This document shows, piece after piece, positions 52,700-62,139 of a DNA stretch of 64,000 bases. The position numbers and the translations under genes are program-made. Position 1 is the first letter of the stretch; each line of letters starts with the position of its first letter. The notes beneath the pieces are model-generated. The model ran no database searches. It was not told the DNA's origin and was given only the letters and a program-made list of their open reading frames with translations. Origin of the DNA: G963665925 sp963676345 (GTDB taxonomy: Bacteria > Bacillota > Clostridia > Peptostreptococcales > Acidaminobacteraceae); the NCBI GenBank assembly GCA_963676345.2, contig CAXXTS010000005.1, positions 62,001 to 126,000 of the forward strand, given 5' to 3'.

Positions 52700-52720
52700 A
52701 AGTAAGATGTAATAACTGGT

Positions 52721-52748
52721 GGGAGGAGAATACACTCCTCCCATTTTT
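52721..52748 (+). terminator. Attenuating hairpin between binding protein and permease genes
   Basis: GGGAGGAG-AATACA-CTCCTCCC followed by ATTTTT: a perfect eight-pair stem after the binding-protein gene. Partial termination here would explain higher binding-protein than permease levels, as is common for such operons. Confidence 0.8.
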
Positions 52749-52914
52749 AAACAGTGATGAAGTAATTGTTTATGGGTAAGTTTCAGCTCGAACTCGCAGG
52801 AAGAGCTTGAAACAAATAACTTTGAATAATACATGCTTGTCTTTGACAACCATGATCATGCAATCGGAATTTGCGTATAGATATGAATAATAGTGTGATA
52901 TTTAGGAGGAAGCA

Positions 52915-53778
52915 ATGAAGAAATCAAGGCTTTGGTTCTGGCTATTTGTTGGACCAATCCTACTTGCTTTTTTAACGGTGGTTATCATTCCAATGCTCAG
53001 AGGGTTCTATTTTTCCTTTGCAGAATGGAATGGCATCTCAAATAGTGTTGAACTTGTGGGATTAGATAATTACTTAAAAGCATTTAAGGATGAAGAATTT
53101 TTAAACTCATTTGCATTCACAGCGAAATTTGCAGCTGTTTCAGTTGTCATGATTAATTTATTTGGCTTTGGCTTAGCCCTGCTTGTAACGCAAGGCTTAA
53201 AGGGATCAAATATTCAAAGAAGTATATTCTTTATGCCAAACCTGATTGGCGGACTTATTCTTGGATTTGTATGGCAGTTTATTTTTACAAAGGCATTTGA
53301 TGCTTTTGGAAGTGCATATGGTATTCCATTTTTTGAAGGATGGCTATCTACAACAGGGACTGGATTTTGGGGACTGGTTATTCTTATGTCATGGCAGATG
53401 TCAGGCTATATGATGATTATCTATATCGCCGCGATTCAGAGTATTCCAGAATCGCTTAATGAGGCGGCTATGATTGATGGTGCTGGTGCGTGGCATCGAC
53501 TCATTAATATTACTATTCCCATGGTCATGCCAGCTTTCACAATTGGACTCTTTCTGTCGCTTTCAAATGCATTTAAGCTGTTTGACCAAAACTTGGCTTT
53601 GACAAGAGGGGGGCCATACGGCTCAACAGAGATGCTGGCTCTGAATATCTACCAGACAGCCTTTGCAAGAAATCAGTTTGGGTACGCTCAGGCAAAAGCT
53701 GTCCTGTTTTTAATTGCAGTTGCTGCAATAACGCTTACTCAAATTTACTTTACTAAACAAAGGGAGGTGGAAATGTAA
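52915..53778 (+). CDS. Sugar ABC transporter permease 1 (MalF/UgpA-like)
   Basis: 287 residues with six membrane helices; the cytoplasmic coupling EAA loop is visible (EAAMIDGAGAWHRLINITIPMVMP). It forms half of the channel for the binding protein upstream. An AGGAGG ribosome site precedes the ATG. Its stop overlaps the next start by one base (TAATG), so the two permeases are coupled and made in equal amounts. Confidence 0.92.
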   Translation: MKKSRLWFWLFVGPILLAFLTVVIIPMLRGFYFSFAEWNGISNSVELVGLDNYLKAFKDEEFLNSFAFTAKFAAVSVVMINLFGFGLALLVTQGLKGSNIQRSIFFMPNLIGGLILGFVWQFIFTKAFDAFGSAYGIPFFEGWLSTTGTGFWGLVILMSWQMSGYMMIIYIAAIQSIPESLNEAAMIDGAGAWHRLINITIPMVMPAFTIGLFLSLSNAFKLFDQNLALTRGGPYGSTEMLALNIYQTAFARNQFGYAQAKAVLFLIAVAAITLTQIYFTKQREVEM

Positions 53779-54605
53779 TGCCACATGAGAAAAGAAAGAA
53801 GTTACTGATTGGTATTGTGTCTTGGGTACTTGCAGTCCTCTTCCTATCGCCGTTCTATATTGTTATTACAAACTCTTTAAAAACACAAAAGGGCATATTT
53901 GTTGGCATAACAAGTCTTCCATTTGGAGAATATTTCAGTCCACAGAACTATGTCGAAGCCTTTGATAAGCTTGATTTTATAAAGTCATTTTTCAATTCAC
54001 TGCTTATTACAGGTGTAAGTACAGTTGTGATTATTGTCTTTTCATCAATGGCAGCGTGGATGCTCGTTCGTACACGTTCTAAGTTGTCAACAGGTTTATA
54101 CTTCCTATTTGCAGCAGCTATGCTGATTCCTTTTCAATCGGTTATGCTTCCGCTGATTAACTTGATGGGTAAACTCGGTTTTTTAAATCCTGGGGGTCTA
54201 ATCTTCATGTATCTTGGCTTTGGTTCAAGTCTTGCTATAATCATGTACCATGGATTTATAAAAGGCATACCTGTTGCACTTGAAGAAGCAGCGCTCATTG
54301 ATGGTTGTAATAAGCTTCAAACATACTGGTACATTGTTTTGCCCCTTCTTAAGCCAATCACAGTAACGGTGAGCATATTGAATGTAATGTGGATTTGGAA
54401 TGACTTCCTGCTTCCTCAGCTTGTAATAAACAGACCGGAGTGGCACACGATACCACTGAAAATGTTCTTCTTTTTTGGACAATTCAGTAAGAAGTGGCAC
54501 TTGGCACTTGCAGGTTTGACAATAAGTATGATTCCAATCATCATATTCTATTTCTTTGCACAGAAGCATATTGTTAAGGGTATAGCACAAGGTTCTATCA
54601 AGTAA
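53778..54605 (+). CDS. Sugar ABC transporter permease 2 (MalG/UgpE-like)
   Basis: 275 residues with six membrane helices, EAA loop (EEAALIDGCNKLQTYWYIVLPLLKP), and an IVLPLLKP tail. It pairs with permease 1. No ATPase gene follows, so the MsmX-like protein at 48463 probably serves it. Confidence 0.92.
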   Translation: MPHEKRKKLLIGIVSWVLAVLFLSPFYIVITNSLKTQKGIFVGITSLPFGEYFSPQNYVEAFDKLDFIKSFFNSLLITGVSTVVIIVFSSMAAWMLVRTRSKLSTGLYFLFAAAMLIPFQSVMLPLINLMGKLGFLNPGGLIFMYLGFGSSLAIIMYHGFIKGIPVALEEAALIDGCNKLQTYWYIVLPLLKPITVTVSILNVMWIWNDFLLPQLVINRPEWHTIPLKMFFFFGQFSKKWHLALAGLTISMIPIIIFYFFAQKHIVKGIAQGSIK

Positions 54606-54700
54606 ACTATTTAGTATCTTTTATTAAAATTGGCATTGTGGTATTATGTTATCATCGGTCCAATTGAGGGCACTAGATACGATGAAGGAAGTGTTGATAA

Positions 54701-55708
54701 ATGGCAGTCACAATTAAAGACGTAGCAAAACTTGCAAATGTATCTCCATCGACTGTTTCGCGTGTTATAGCAAATAATCCTCGAATCAGTGATGCAACAA
54801 AACGTATTGTATTTGATGCGATGGATCAGTTGAGTTATAAGCCCAACGCAATTGCGAGGAGTCTTGCCAACAAATCTACACAGACTTTAGGGCTTATTTT
54901 GCCGAGTACAGATGAAAATCTGTTCAAAAATCCCTTCTTTATTGAAGTTATGAGGGGAATTAGCCTCTATGCTCAGAAAAAAGGCTATAGAATTATGTAC
55001 ACCTATAGTGCAAATCCAGATGAAGAAGTTCATTTTATCGAGGACTTTGTTCAGAGCAAATGGGTAGATGGTGTCGTCCTATTGTCAGCTCAAGAAAATG
55101 ACAAGTGCATAGACTATTTGAAAAGAGCCCAGTTTCCGTTTGTAGTTGTTGGTAGGCCAGAGAATACAGACGACACACTGTGGGTCGATAATGACAACTT
55201 TCAGGCCACCTACAATGTTGTCAACCATCTTATACACAGGGGCTGCGCAAAAATTGCTTTTGTGGGCGGACCACTGAACATGAATTTTTCACGTGATCGT
55301 TTAGAAGGCTTTAAGCGTGCAATGACAGTACGCGGACTGTCTGTACAAGATGACTATGTGATTGAAATGCCTGATCTGACGATTGAGTATGGATATGAAG
55401 CTATGCAGAAACTCTGTGAATGTGACAGTCCGGATGCGGTTGTAACCACTGACGATTTTTTGGCCATTGGTGCTAACCGATATGTCTCAGAAGAAAAACG
55501 GCATATTAAAGTGGTGGGCTTTAACAATATTCCTCTTGGGGCGTATCAGACCCCGAGCTTAACCAGTGTGGATATTGATGCTGAATCACTTGGGTATCAG
55601 GCTGCAAAACTTTTAATTAATAGACTGAGCGGCATAGAAAATACACTGAACCATTGTATTGTTGAGGCAAAACTCGTTGAGCGGGACTCAACACGGAGCA
55701 CTAAGTAA
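54701..55708 (+). CDS. LacI-family transcriptional repressor
   Basis: 335 residues. N-terminal LacI helix-turn-helix and hinge (VTIKDVAKLANVSPSTVSRVIANNPRISDATKRIVFDAMDQLSYKPNAIARSL), then a periplasmic-binding-like effector domain (LGLILPS..., GFNNIPLGAYQTPSLTSVDIDAESLG). It lies 95 bp downstream of the permeases in the same direction. The three matching TTGTGC-N8-GCACAA-like sites before the transporter and the maltose phosphorylase fit a LacI-type dimer, so it most likely represses both until its sugar is present. Confidence 0.93.
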   Translation: MAVTIKDVAKLANVSPSTVSRVIANNPRISDATKRIVFDAMDQLSYKPNAIARSLANKSTQTLGLILPSTDENLFKNPFFIEVMRGISLYAQKKGYRIMYTYSANPDEEVHFIEDFVQSKWVDGVVLLSAQENDKCIDYLKRAQFPFVVVGRPENTDDTLWVDNDNFQATYNVVNHLIHRGCAKIAFVGGPLNMNFSRDRLEGFKRAMTVRGLSVQDDYVIEMPDLTIEYGYEAMQKLCECDSPDAVVTTDDFLAIGANRYVSEEKRHIKVVGFNNIPLGAYQTPSLTSVDIDAESLGYQAAKLLINRLSGIENTLNHCIVEAKLVERDSTRSTK

Positions 55709-55747
55709 AACCTTAATACCACATTGTTTAATTGAATTGTAAATTCC

Positions 55748-55796
55748 AAAGCCCCAGAATAAACCGGCAATGACCGCGTTTACTCTGGGGCTTTTT
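55748..55796. terminator. Bidirectional terminator
   Basis: AAAGCCCCAGA...GTTTACTCTGGGGCTTTTT: AAAGCCCCAGA/TCTGGGGCTTT stem with inner TAAAC/GTTTA. It separates lacI from the convergent lipoprotein gene. Confidence 0.9.
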
Positions 55797-55819
55797 AACA
55801 TTTAAATGTACTTATTTGG

Positions 55820-56908
55820 CTAGTGTCCGTGGTGTGCATGCAACTTTTCAACAGCGCTGTCTATTAAATCGGATTGCATTTTTACAAAAGACTGGAAAGT
55901 TTCCTGATCTGAGTAAGGCAGTGTATAATCCATATTGCGTACAGCAGGCAGGTAGGTGTTCAAAATTTGAGCCAGCTGTGAGTCAGGCGCACTGCTTAGT
56001 GTTCGCTCATAACTGTCTAGAACTTCTTCAAGCATTTTATTTGATGACCAGTCAACCACAGGCGTATTGTTCATACCGAGTAAGTAGGCACTACAATAGA
56101 AACGGTATAAGCTTTCAAGTTTTGTAAATAAGGTTTCATCATAGATGATTTTCATGGCCTTTTCTGTGTCTAGGATACGCTTTGAAAGTTCATTCCAACC
56201 AATGACAAGGCCTGCGTCAGCTGCTGTAATTTGCTCTGATTCAGTGGCCATTACAAGAATAAAGGCCATGACTTCCTCAGGAACTGACTCATTAAGCACC
56301 TTTAAGGCAGAATAATCTACAAATGGATAAGGATCCCCTTCAAGCCATATGAACTTAAACCCGTTGTCTATCAGACTCTCTATAATAGCCTGATGTGTGG
56401 CGTTGTCAATCTTGCCTAAATCATATGTATCAGTTTCATAGTCATAAGCATTGATCAAACTGCTGTTTAGTCCTTGCATAGGACCATCTTCGAAATAAAT
56501 CTGATTTGTATAATTAAGCGACCAGCTTTCGAGATAGGCGTCAAATTTTGCAAAGAGCATACTCGAATAGGTGGAAGGCATTTGCGGGAGTAAGTCCAAA
56601 ACATCTTTATAAACATCAACAGGAGACTCGTTTTTAAAGCGTTCAATGATTTGCTTATAAGCCTTTACGGCATCGGCATCAGAGAGCACTTTGTCAGCAG
56701 GGTTGTCTACATCTGAGGTTGCGTCTTTATCTGGTGTGTCTATCTCATCAGTAGGTTGATCCATTTCAGGTGCCACTTGGACAGGTTCTTCTATAGTGAC
56801 CACGGGTGGGGTATTCTGTTCTGGTGGTATGTCAGGTTCATTCTTGTCACAAGCTGTAAGTCCGAGTGCAAAAACCAGTAAGGACAAACAGAGAATATGT
56901 ATTTTCAT
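55820..56908 (-). CDS. Predicted lipoprotein of unknown function
   Basis: About 362 residues from ATG 56908, which has AAGGAGG upstream. Signal peptide with lipobox LGLTAC (Cys near 20), an acidic linker with many Pro/Asp/Thr (to about 85), then a helical domain (about 85-360) with no family recognised. It would be anchored on the outer face of the membrane. It lies between the sugar operon and its phosphorylase but on the opposite strand, with no obvious functional link. Confidence 0.65.
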   Translation of the reverse strand: MKIHILCLSLLVFALGLTACDKNEPDIPPEQNTPPVVTIEEPVQVAPEMDQPTDEIDTPDKDATSDVDNPADKVLSDADAVKAYKQIIERFKNESPVDVYKDVLDLLPQMPSTYSSMLFAKFDAYLESWSLNYTNQIYFEDGPMQGLNSSLINAYDYETDTYDLGKIDNATHQAIIESLIDNGFKFIWLEGDPYPFVDYSALKVLNESVPEEVMAFILVMATESEQITAADAGLVIGWNELSKRILDTEKAMKIIYDETLFTKLESLYRFYCSAYLLGMNNTPVVDWSSNKMLEEVLDSYERTLSSAPDSQLAQILNTYLPAVRNMDYTLPYSDQETFQSFVKMQSDLIDSAVEKLHAHHGH

Positions 56909-57027
56909 TATTGCCTCCTTATTCATTGTCAGTAGGTTACTCACATTATACGATGAATTTTTTCCTTTATGGTTTCAAAGGGATTACAAGTGTAAAACAA
57001 GGCGGTTACAAGAATATATCCTTTATT

Positions 57028-57501
57028 TTATCCAGCATAGTTTTCAACATAGCTGGAAATAAAGTGCATCATATTTTCCATGAATTTAATATTTCCCCAG
57101 AGCATTATACGAACCTTGTTTTCTGGCTCTATAAACTGAATATTTAAAGAGGATTTTCCGTAATCCTCGTGCTGTCCGTTGATGGTTGCAGTGAGGATAT
57201 TGGCGATTTTTATTGCGTCCTCAGTGCTCTTTACTGAAATATCGACTACAGAAGAAACCTTGATTAAATCATAGTGGTTTTGAACACTTGTGTCTGTGTC
57301 TGAAGCATGAGAAGAGGCAGTCTGTTCAATATTCAGTCCGGAGGCTATTAGAAAGTCATTAAAGTCTTGCTCTGAAACACGCCATGCCTTCCCAAGCTTT
57401 GTAGCCTTAATTTTACCTTCCCTAATATAACGCTGTACAGTTTTAGGGTGCATGTCTAAAATAGTAGAAATATCATCTACTGAATAAATTTTATCACTCA
57501 T
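57028..57501 (-). CDS. Helix-turn-helix (excisionase/MerR-like) DNA-binding protein
   Basis: 157 residues. An excisionase-type winged helix at the N-terminus (YSVDDISTILDMHPKTVQRYIREGKIKATKLGKAWRVSEQDFNDFLIASG) is followed by a less conserved C-terminal domain (about 75-157) with strands (VSSVVDISVKSTEDAIKIANILT). It is divergent from the hydrolase gene; the shared region holds inverted ATAAGTAAT/ATTACTTAT motifs that may be its operators. Confidence 0.75.
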   Translation of the reverse strand: MSDKIYSVDDISTILDMHPKTVQRYIREGKIKATKLGKAWRVSEQDFNDFLIASGLNIEQTASSHASDTDTSVQNHYDLIKVSSVVDISVKSTEDAIKIANILTATINGQHEDYGKSSLNIQFIEPENKVRIMLWGNIKFMENMMHFISSYVENYAG

Positions 57502-57544
57502 AATTGACTCCTTATATTCTATTTATATAGTAATTATAGAGAAT

Positions 57545-57612
57545 AATAAGTAATAAATCAAATAGAAAAGTGCAAAATGCGCCTTGACACGACACTTATC
57601 ATTACTTATAAT
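57545..57612 (+). promoter_or_regulatory. Promoter and candidate operator of the hydrolase gene
   Basis: TTGACA (57584-57589), 17 bp, TATAAT (57607-57612), a near-perfect promoter. ATAAGTAAT at about 57546 and ATTACTTAT at 57601 form an inverted pair around it, suggesting control by the divergent HTH protein. Confidence 0.75.
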
Positions 57613-57671
57613 TACCTATAATCCTACAAATAAATCATTTTAAGAAGTAATTGGTAAGAAAGGGGTATGAA

Positions 57672-58529
57672 ATGAATATTTTTAAATCGGAAGAAGGAAG
57701 GCGTATTGTTCTAAATCGATATCAGAAAATACTGGATGCATGGCCTGTAGCAAACAAACAGTATAAAGTAAAGACCACATACGGAGAGACATTTGTTATT
57801 GAGTCTGGGTCAAAAGATAAGCCACCGCTTGTGTTAATACATGGAAGTGTCTCTAATGCTTATTGTTGGGCTGGAGATGTGAAAAGGTACAGTGAGAATT
57901 ATAATGTCTATGCTATCGATATTATTGGTGAAGCCGGATTTTCAGATGAAAGCCGTCCAAGTTATGAAAGCGGAGCCTACTCAGAGTGGCTGAGGGAAGT
58001 GTTTGACGCCCTTGGAATAGATCAAATAGCGATTGTAGGTCTATCCCTAGGGGGCTGGATGGCGCTTAACTTTGCTGTAAAATATTCATCTAAGGTGAAG
58101 CATTTGATTCTCTTGTGCCCTGGCGGTTTGTATCCTGAAAAGAAGAGCTTTTTATTAAAAGCAGTGGCTTATAGCTTATTGGGTAAATGGGGGAAAGAGC
58201 AAATCATGAAAATGATTAATGGGGGGAAGTTGCCTGATATGAGCGAACCTGGTTTAAAAGAGGCGCTGGAGTTTACTGGTTTAATCAGTTCTAACTTTAA
58301 CCCGCGTATGGATAAATTAACTATATATTCGAAATCGGAACTTGAGAAGTTAACCATGCCTATACTAGTGGTGTATGGTTCGCGTGATTGCCTGATAAAT
58401 GCAAAGAAGAGCGTCGGGCACATCAAAAAATACGCTGTTAATGTACATGCTAAAATAATAGAGGGGATGGGGCATGTCGTTACGGGTCAAACGGAGTCTA
58501 TTATTGATTTTATTGAAGGAACACCGTGA
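57672..58529 (+). CDS. Alpha/beta hydrolase
   Basis: 285 residues from ATG 57672 (AGGGG upstream; the frame opens at 57651). Nucleophile elbow GLSLGGW (Ser about 124), oxyanion region HGSVSN, acid Asp in YGSRDCL and catalytic His in GMGHVV are all in order. The family includes esterases, lipases and dehalogenases; the substrate is unknown. It is followed by a strong terminator. Confidence 0.85.
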   Translation: MNIFKSEEGRRIVLNRYQKILDAWPVANKQYKVKTTYGETFVIESGSKDKPPLVLIHGSVSNAYCWAGDVKRYSENYNVYAIDIIGEAGFSDESRPSYESGAYSEWLREVFDALGIDQIAIVGLSLGGWMALNFAVKYSSKVKHLILLCPGGLYPEKKSFLLKAVAYSLLGKWGKEQIMKMINGGKLPDMSEPGLKEALEFTGLISSNFNPRMDKLTIYSKSELEKLTMPILVVYGSRDCLINAKKSVGHIKKYAVNVHAKIIEGMGHVVTGQTESIIDFIEGTP

Positions 58530-58601
58530 TACTATGCAGATATAATAGAGCAGTGCGTGAAGGCTTATAGCTTTTGTGTCATTTATAGCGTACAAAAGAA
58601 T

Positions 58602-58648
58602 AACCAGTAGAGATACACATCGGTTTACGTGTAATCTACTGGTTTTAA
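58602..58648 (+). terminator. Terminator of the hydrolase gene
   Basis: AACCAGTAGA/TCTACTGGTT with inner TACAC/GTGTA stem, followed by TTTTAAG. Confidence 0.82.
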
Positions 58649-58736
58649 GTTTATCGTATTTTAAGCAGCTTCATGTCTTTTTAATGAAATGGCCAGAATA
58701 CATGTGTTTTCAACTGTATAGCTCAAGTTATGAAAT

Positions 58737-61058
58737 TTAGTCAATGGCTCTTGAAGTATCAATGGCCACTTGAACCGGTGTATTGTGAGCAAGTACGTAA
58801 GGCTTGCCATATACTTCAACATCGACCGGTTGACCGGAAGCCAAATGAATATGAACTTGATCCTTTGTGATTTTTACGACAAGAAGTCTATTTCTAAATA
58901 GCATATGGAAGTTTAGTCCTGACCAGTTTTCTGGAAGAAACGGTGCAAACTTGGGAATACCATCATCAGTGCTAAAACCACCGAAACCATAAACGACAGA
59001 CATCCATGTACCAGCCATTGATGTTATGTGTAGACCGTCATCTGTATCGTTGTTATAGTTGTCTAGGTCAAGACGGGCAGAACGCTGATAGAGCTCATAA
59101 GCTTTTTTGTGATATCCAATTTCTCCAGCAATGATTGAGTAAACGCATGGAGAAAGAGAGGATTCATGTACGGTGCGTGGCTCGTAAAAATCGAAGTTTC
59201 TACGCTTTGTATCGATGTCATAGCGTTCACTTAAGAAGAAGATGCCCTGAAGCACATCAGCCTGCTTGATGAAGCACGAGCGTAATATTTTGTCCCATGA
59301 CCATTTTTGATTAAGTGGCAGGTTTGAAGGGTCAAGTTCTGAAACCAGAATTTGCGCCTTGTCTAAATAGCCATCTTGTTGTGCGAAAACATTAAAATTT
59401 TCAATTTCAGGCAGATATATTTTTTCAGTAATATCTTTCCAAGTATCGAGCTCAGATGTTTTGAAGTCATATTTAGAATAGATTTCCTCTAAGCGAGAAG
59501 CATCCTTATCTTTTACTTGCTGAATGGCATCCATTGTATACTCAAGAGTCCATGAGGCCATAAGGTTTGTATACCAGTTGTTATTGACATTATTTTCGTA
59601 CTCATTAGGTCCTGTAACGCCAAGTATCATATAGCAGTCTTTGTAAGGGTTGTAGTTCACACGATCCGCCCAGAAGCGGCTGATGTTAAGAAGAACTTCC
59701 AGACCGTATTCGAGGAGGTAATCTGAGTCGCCTGTATAACGAATGTAATTGAATATAGCATAAGCTATGGCAGCATTACGGTGAATTTCTTCAAACGTAA
59801 TTTCCCATTCGTTATGACACTCTTCACCATTCATTGTTACCATTGGATACAATGCACCTTTTAGACCGAGTTTAGAGGCGTTTTCGATAGCTCTTTCTAA
59901 ATGATTATAACGATAAACCAGTAGATTTCTCGGAATTTCCTCGTGGCTTGTGGAGAGATAGAAAGGCAAACAATATGCTTCTGTATCCCAATAAGTACTA
60001 CCTCCATATTTTTCACCAGTAAAGCCCTTAGGTCCAATGTTAAGTCTTGGGTCTTCGCCGTTATAGGTCTGCTTCATGTGGAAAATATTAAAGCGAATGC
60101 CTTGCTGCGCTGCAATATCCCCTTCAATCTCAATATCTGCTTCCTGCCAGATTTCAGCCCATTTGTCACTATGTGCCTTGTAAAGGGTGTTGAATCCAGC
60201 TGTAAAAGCTGCGTTTAACTTATCATTACCGATTTCTGAAAGTGAGCCCACTGCGTGGTCACGGTCCGTTACCAGCGAGAAGTACTTATAAAGGGTTGCT
60301 GTTTCACCCGCAGCCAGAGGCGTGCTGAAAGTGTGTTCTGTATATCTATCATTAGACTCAAAAGAAGAGACTTCGATTTCTTTATTTTCAGATACCACCA
60401 GTTTTGAGCGCATTGATGCGAATACGGTGAAACCGGTTTTTTTAGTCCTCATGCTGATAGAGCCTGAGCTCTTGTCACAAGACTGTGTACATGCTTCCCA
60501 GAAAAACTCGTCATAATTGGCATCTTCGTTGTGCACATTACCGTCAAGATATGGCTTAAAAAGAATTGATGCAGCTTCATGCGCAGTAATGCTATAAGAG
60601 ATAGCGCCCACTTCAACCTGATCAGCGCTTACGAAACGCTTAATGTTAAAATCAAAGGTTTTACCTGCAACAGAGTAGGTAAAGCTTCGGTTAAGACATC
60701 CGTTTTTCATATCGAGTACGCGCTTAAAATTGACTGGAGTTTGTTTTCCAAGGTCTACAATCTGACCGTCAATAGCAACGTGAATACCTATAATGTTTGT
60801 ACCGTTTAGTACTTTTGCGAAGTATTCAGGATAGCCGTTTTTCCACCATCCAACACGTGTTTTATCCGGATAGTATACGCCAGCAGCGTATGAGCCTTGG
60901 AGGCTGTCACCACTAAAATCTTCTTCAAAATTTCCTCGATGTCCCATATGACCATTACCGAGACTCATAAGAGATTCATAAAGTCTATTGTCTTCTGGAT
61001 GGAATCCGTCTTCTATAATGTGCCAAGGATGTTCTTTTACATATTTCAAAACAAACAC
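58737..61058 (-). CDS. Maltose phosphorylase (GH65 family)
   Basis: 773 residues, normal for GH65. The N-terminal beta-sandwich is followed by an alpha/alpha barrel with the catalytic Glu in GVTGPNEYENNVNNNWYTN (about 485), the form seen in maltose phosphorylases rather than trehalose or kojibiose ones. It splits maltose with phosphate into glucose and beta-glucose-1-phosphate. A LacI-type operator (O3) just upstream and the divergent beta-phosphoglucomutase gene complete a maltose-use pathway. Trehalose or kojibiose phosphorylase cannot be fully excluded. Confidence 0.88.
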   Translation of the reverse strand: MFVLKYVKEHPWHIIEDGFHPEDNRLYESLMSLGNGHMGHRGNFEEDFSGDSLQGSYAAGVYYPDKTRVGWWKNGYPEYFAKVLNGTNIIGIHVAIDGQIVDLGKQTPVNFKRVLDMKNGCLNRSFTYSVAGKTFDFNIKRFVSADQVEVGAISYSITAHEAASILFKPYLDGNVHNEDANYDEFFWEACTQSCDKSSGSISMRTKKTGFTVFASMRSKLVVSENKEIEVSSFESNDRYTEHTFSTPLAAGETATLYKYFSLVTDRDHAVGSLSEIGNDKLNAAFTAGFNTLYKAHSDKWAEIWQEADIEIEGDIAAQQGIRFNIFHMKQTYNGEDPRLNIGPKGFTGEKYGGSTYWDTEAYCLPFYLSTSHEEIPRNLLVYRYNHLERAIENASKLGLKGALYPMVTMNGEECHNEWEITFEEIHRNAAIAYAIFNYIRYTGDSDYLLEYGLEVLLNISRFWADRVNYNPYKDCYMILGVTGPNEYENNVNNNWYTNLMASWTLEYTMDAIQQVKDKDASRLEEIYSKYDFKTSELDTWKDITEKIYLPEIENFNVFAQQDGYLDKAQILVSELDPSNLPLNQKWSWDKILRSCFIKQADVLQGIFFLSERYDIDTKRRNFDFYEPRTVHESSLSPCVYSIIAGEIGYHKKAYELYQRSARLDLDNYNNDTDDGLHITSMAGTWMSVVYGFGGFSTDDGIPKFAPFLPENWSGLNFHMLFRNRLLVVKITKDQVHIHLASGQPVDVEVYGKPYVLAHNTPVQVAIDTSRAID

Positions 61059-61074
61059 CTGCTTTCTAATTTAT

Positions 61075-61094
61075 TTGTGCAATCGGTTGCATAA
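61075..61094. promoter_or_regulatory. LacI-type operator O3 at the maltose phosphorylase gene
   Basis: TTGTGCAATCGGTTGCATAA, matching O1 and O2 at the transporter operon in arms and in the ATCGGTTGCA centre. It lies 17 bp upstream of the phosphorylase start. A weaker match (TTGTGCAATTTTATGCTC) is near 61212 in the same divergent region. Confidence 0.8.
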
Positions 61095-61322
61095 TTGGGT
61101 AAAAAAAATGGAACTCGCTACGTACATTATACCAGAAATTCATAAAACAGAACAGAAAGTGTTCGTATTTAAGCTAGAAATTAGAATTTTGTACGATATG
61201 TACAATGAGTCTTGTGCAATTTTATGCTCTTTGCTTTATTTTGCTTTTAATAAAGAGTGCAAACGCTGTCTTTGATATAATGAACACGTTAAGGTGTATA
61301 GTAAAAGATGAGGAGTAATAAA

Positions 61323-61967
61323 ATGGGAAATAAATATACGGGATATATATTTGATCTAGATGGCGTTTTGGTCGATACGGCAAAGTATCACTTTTTAGCT
61401 TGGAAAAGACTGGCAGATGAGCTTGGAATCACTTTTACTGAGGTGGACAATGAAAGACTAAAAGGTGTCAGTCGAATGGCTTCACTGGATATTATTTTGG
61501 AACTAGGCGGGAAAAGCCTGTCTGAGGATGATAAAATTGCCCTTGCAACACGCAAGAATGAATGGTATGTTGAATTTATATCAAAGATGGATGCGTCAGA
61601 AATACTGCCCGGTGTTGAAGCTCTTTTGAAACTTTTGAAAGAAGATGGGTTTAAATGTGCCCTGGGTTCTGCCAGTAAAAATGCTGGCCTTATTCTTGAG
61701 AGAACGGCTCTTAAACAGTATTTCGATGTTATAGTAGATGGTACACATGTGTCTAAAGCAAAGCCAGATCCGGAAGTCTTTACTTTAGGTGCAGAGCAGA
61801 TGGGGGTTTCGTTTGAGCGCTGTGTTGTATTTGAAGACAGCGTAGCTGGACTTCAGGCCGCTAAAGCAGCTGGGATGTTGGCGGTTGGAGTAGGAACACC
61901 TGATGTTCTTAAGGAGGCAGATATGGTTATAAAGGATCTGTCTGAGTTCAATTTAAATATGTTATAA
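61323..61967 (+). CDS. pgmB: Beta-phosphoglucomutase
   Basis: 214 residues from ATG 61323 with GAGGAG upstream. HAD-family nucleophile and acid Asp11/Asp13 in FDLDGVLVDT, LGSASKN and KAKPDPEVF motifs, and the cap signature WKRLADELGI are those of beta-phosphoglucomutase. It converts beta-glucose-1-phosphate to glucose-6-phosphate, completing the maltose phosphorylase route. It is divergent from that gene and probably under the same LacI regulator. Confidence 0.92.
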   Translation: MGNKYTGYIFDLDGVLVDTAKYHFLAWKRLADELGITFTEVDNERLKGVSRMASLDIILELGGKSLSEDDKIALATRKNEWYVEFISKMDASEILPGVEALLKLLKEDGFKCALGSASKNAGLILERTALKQYFDVIVDGTHVSKAKPDPEVFTLGAEQMGVSFERCVVFEDSVAGLQAAKAAGMLAVGVGTPDVLKEADMVIKDLSEFNLNML

Positions 61968-61994
61968 AGCCTTTGGCTTCACACACACATACGT

Positions 61995-62046
61995 ACTTCA
62001 AGCCCTATTTTGAATTTTATCAGAATTGGGCTTGAAGTGCTTTTTT
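61995..62046 (+). terminator. Terminator of pgmB
   Basis: ACTTCAAGCCC/GGGCTTGAAGT 11-bp stem, AT-rich loop, then GCTTTTTT. Confidence 0.88.
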
Positions 62047-62139
62047 GATGGATAATTCTGGTCCTATTTATGGTTTTGAATACGTAGAATATGCTAAAAT
62101 TGATATGTAATACACTATGTGATTTGAAAGGGGAACGTG

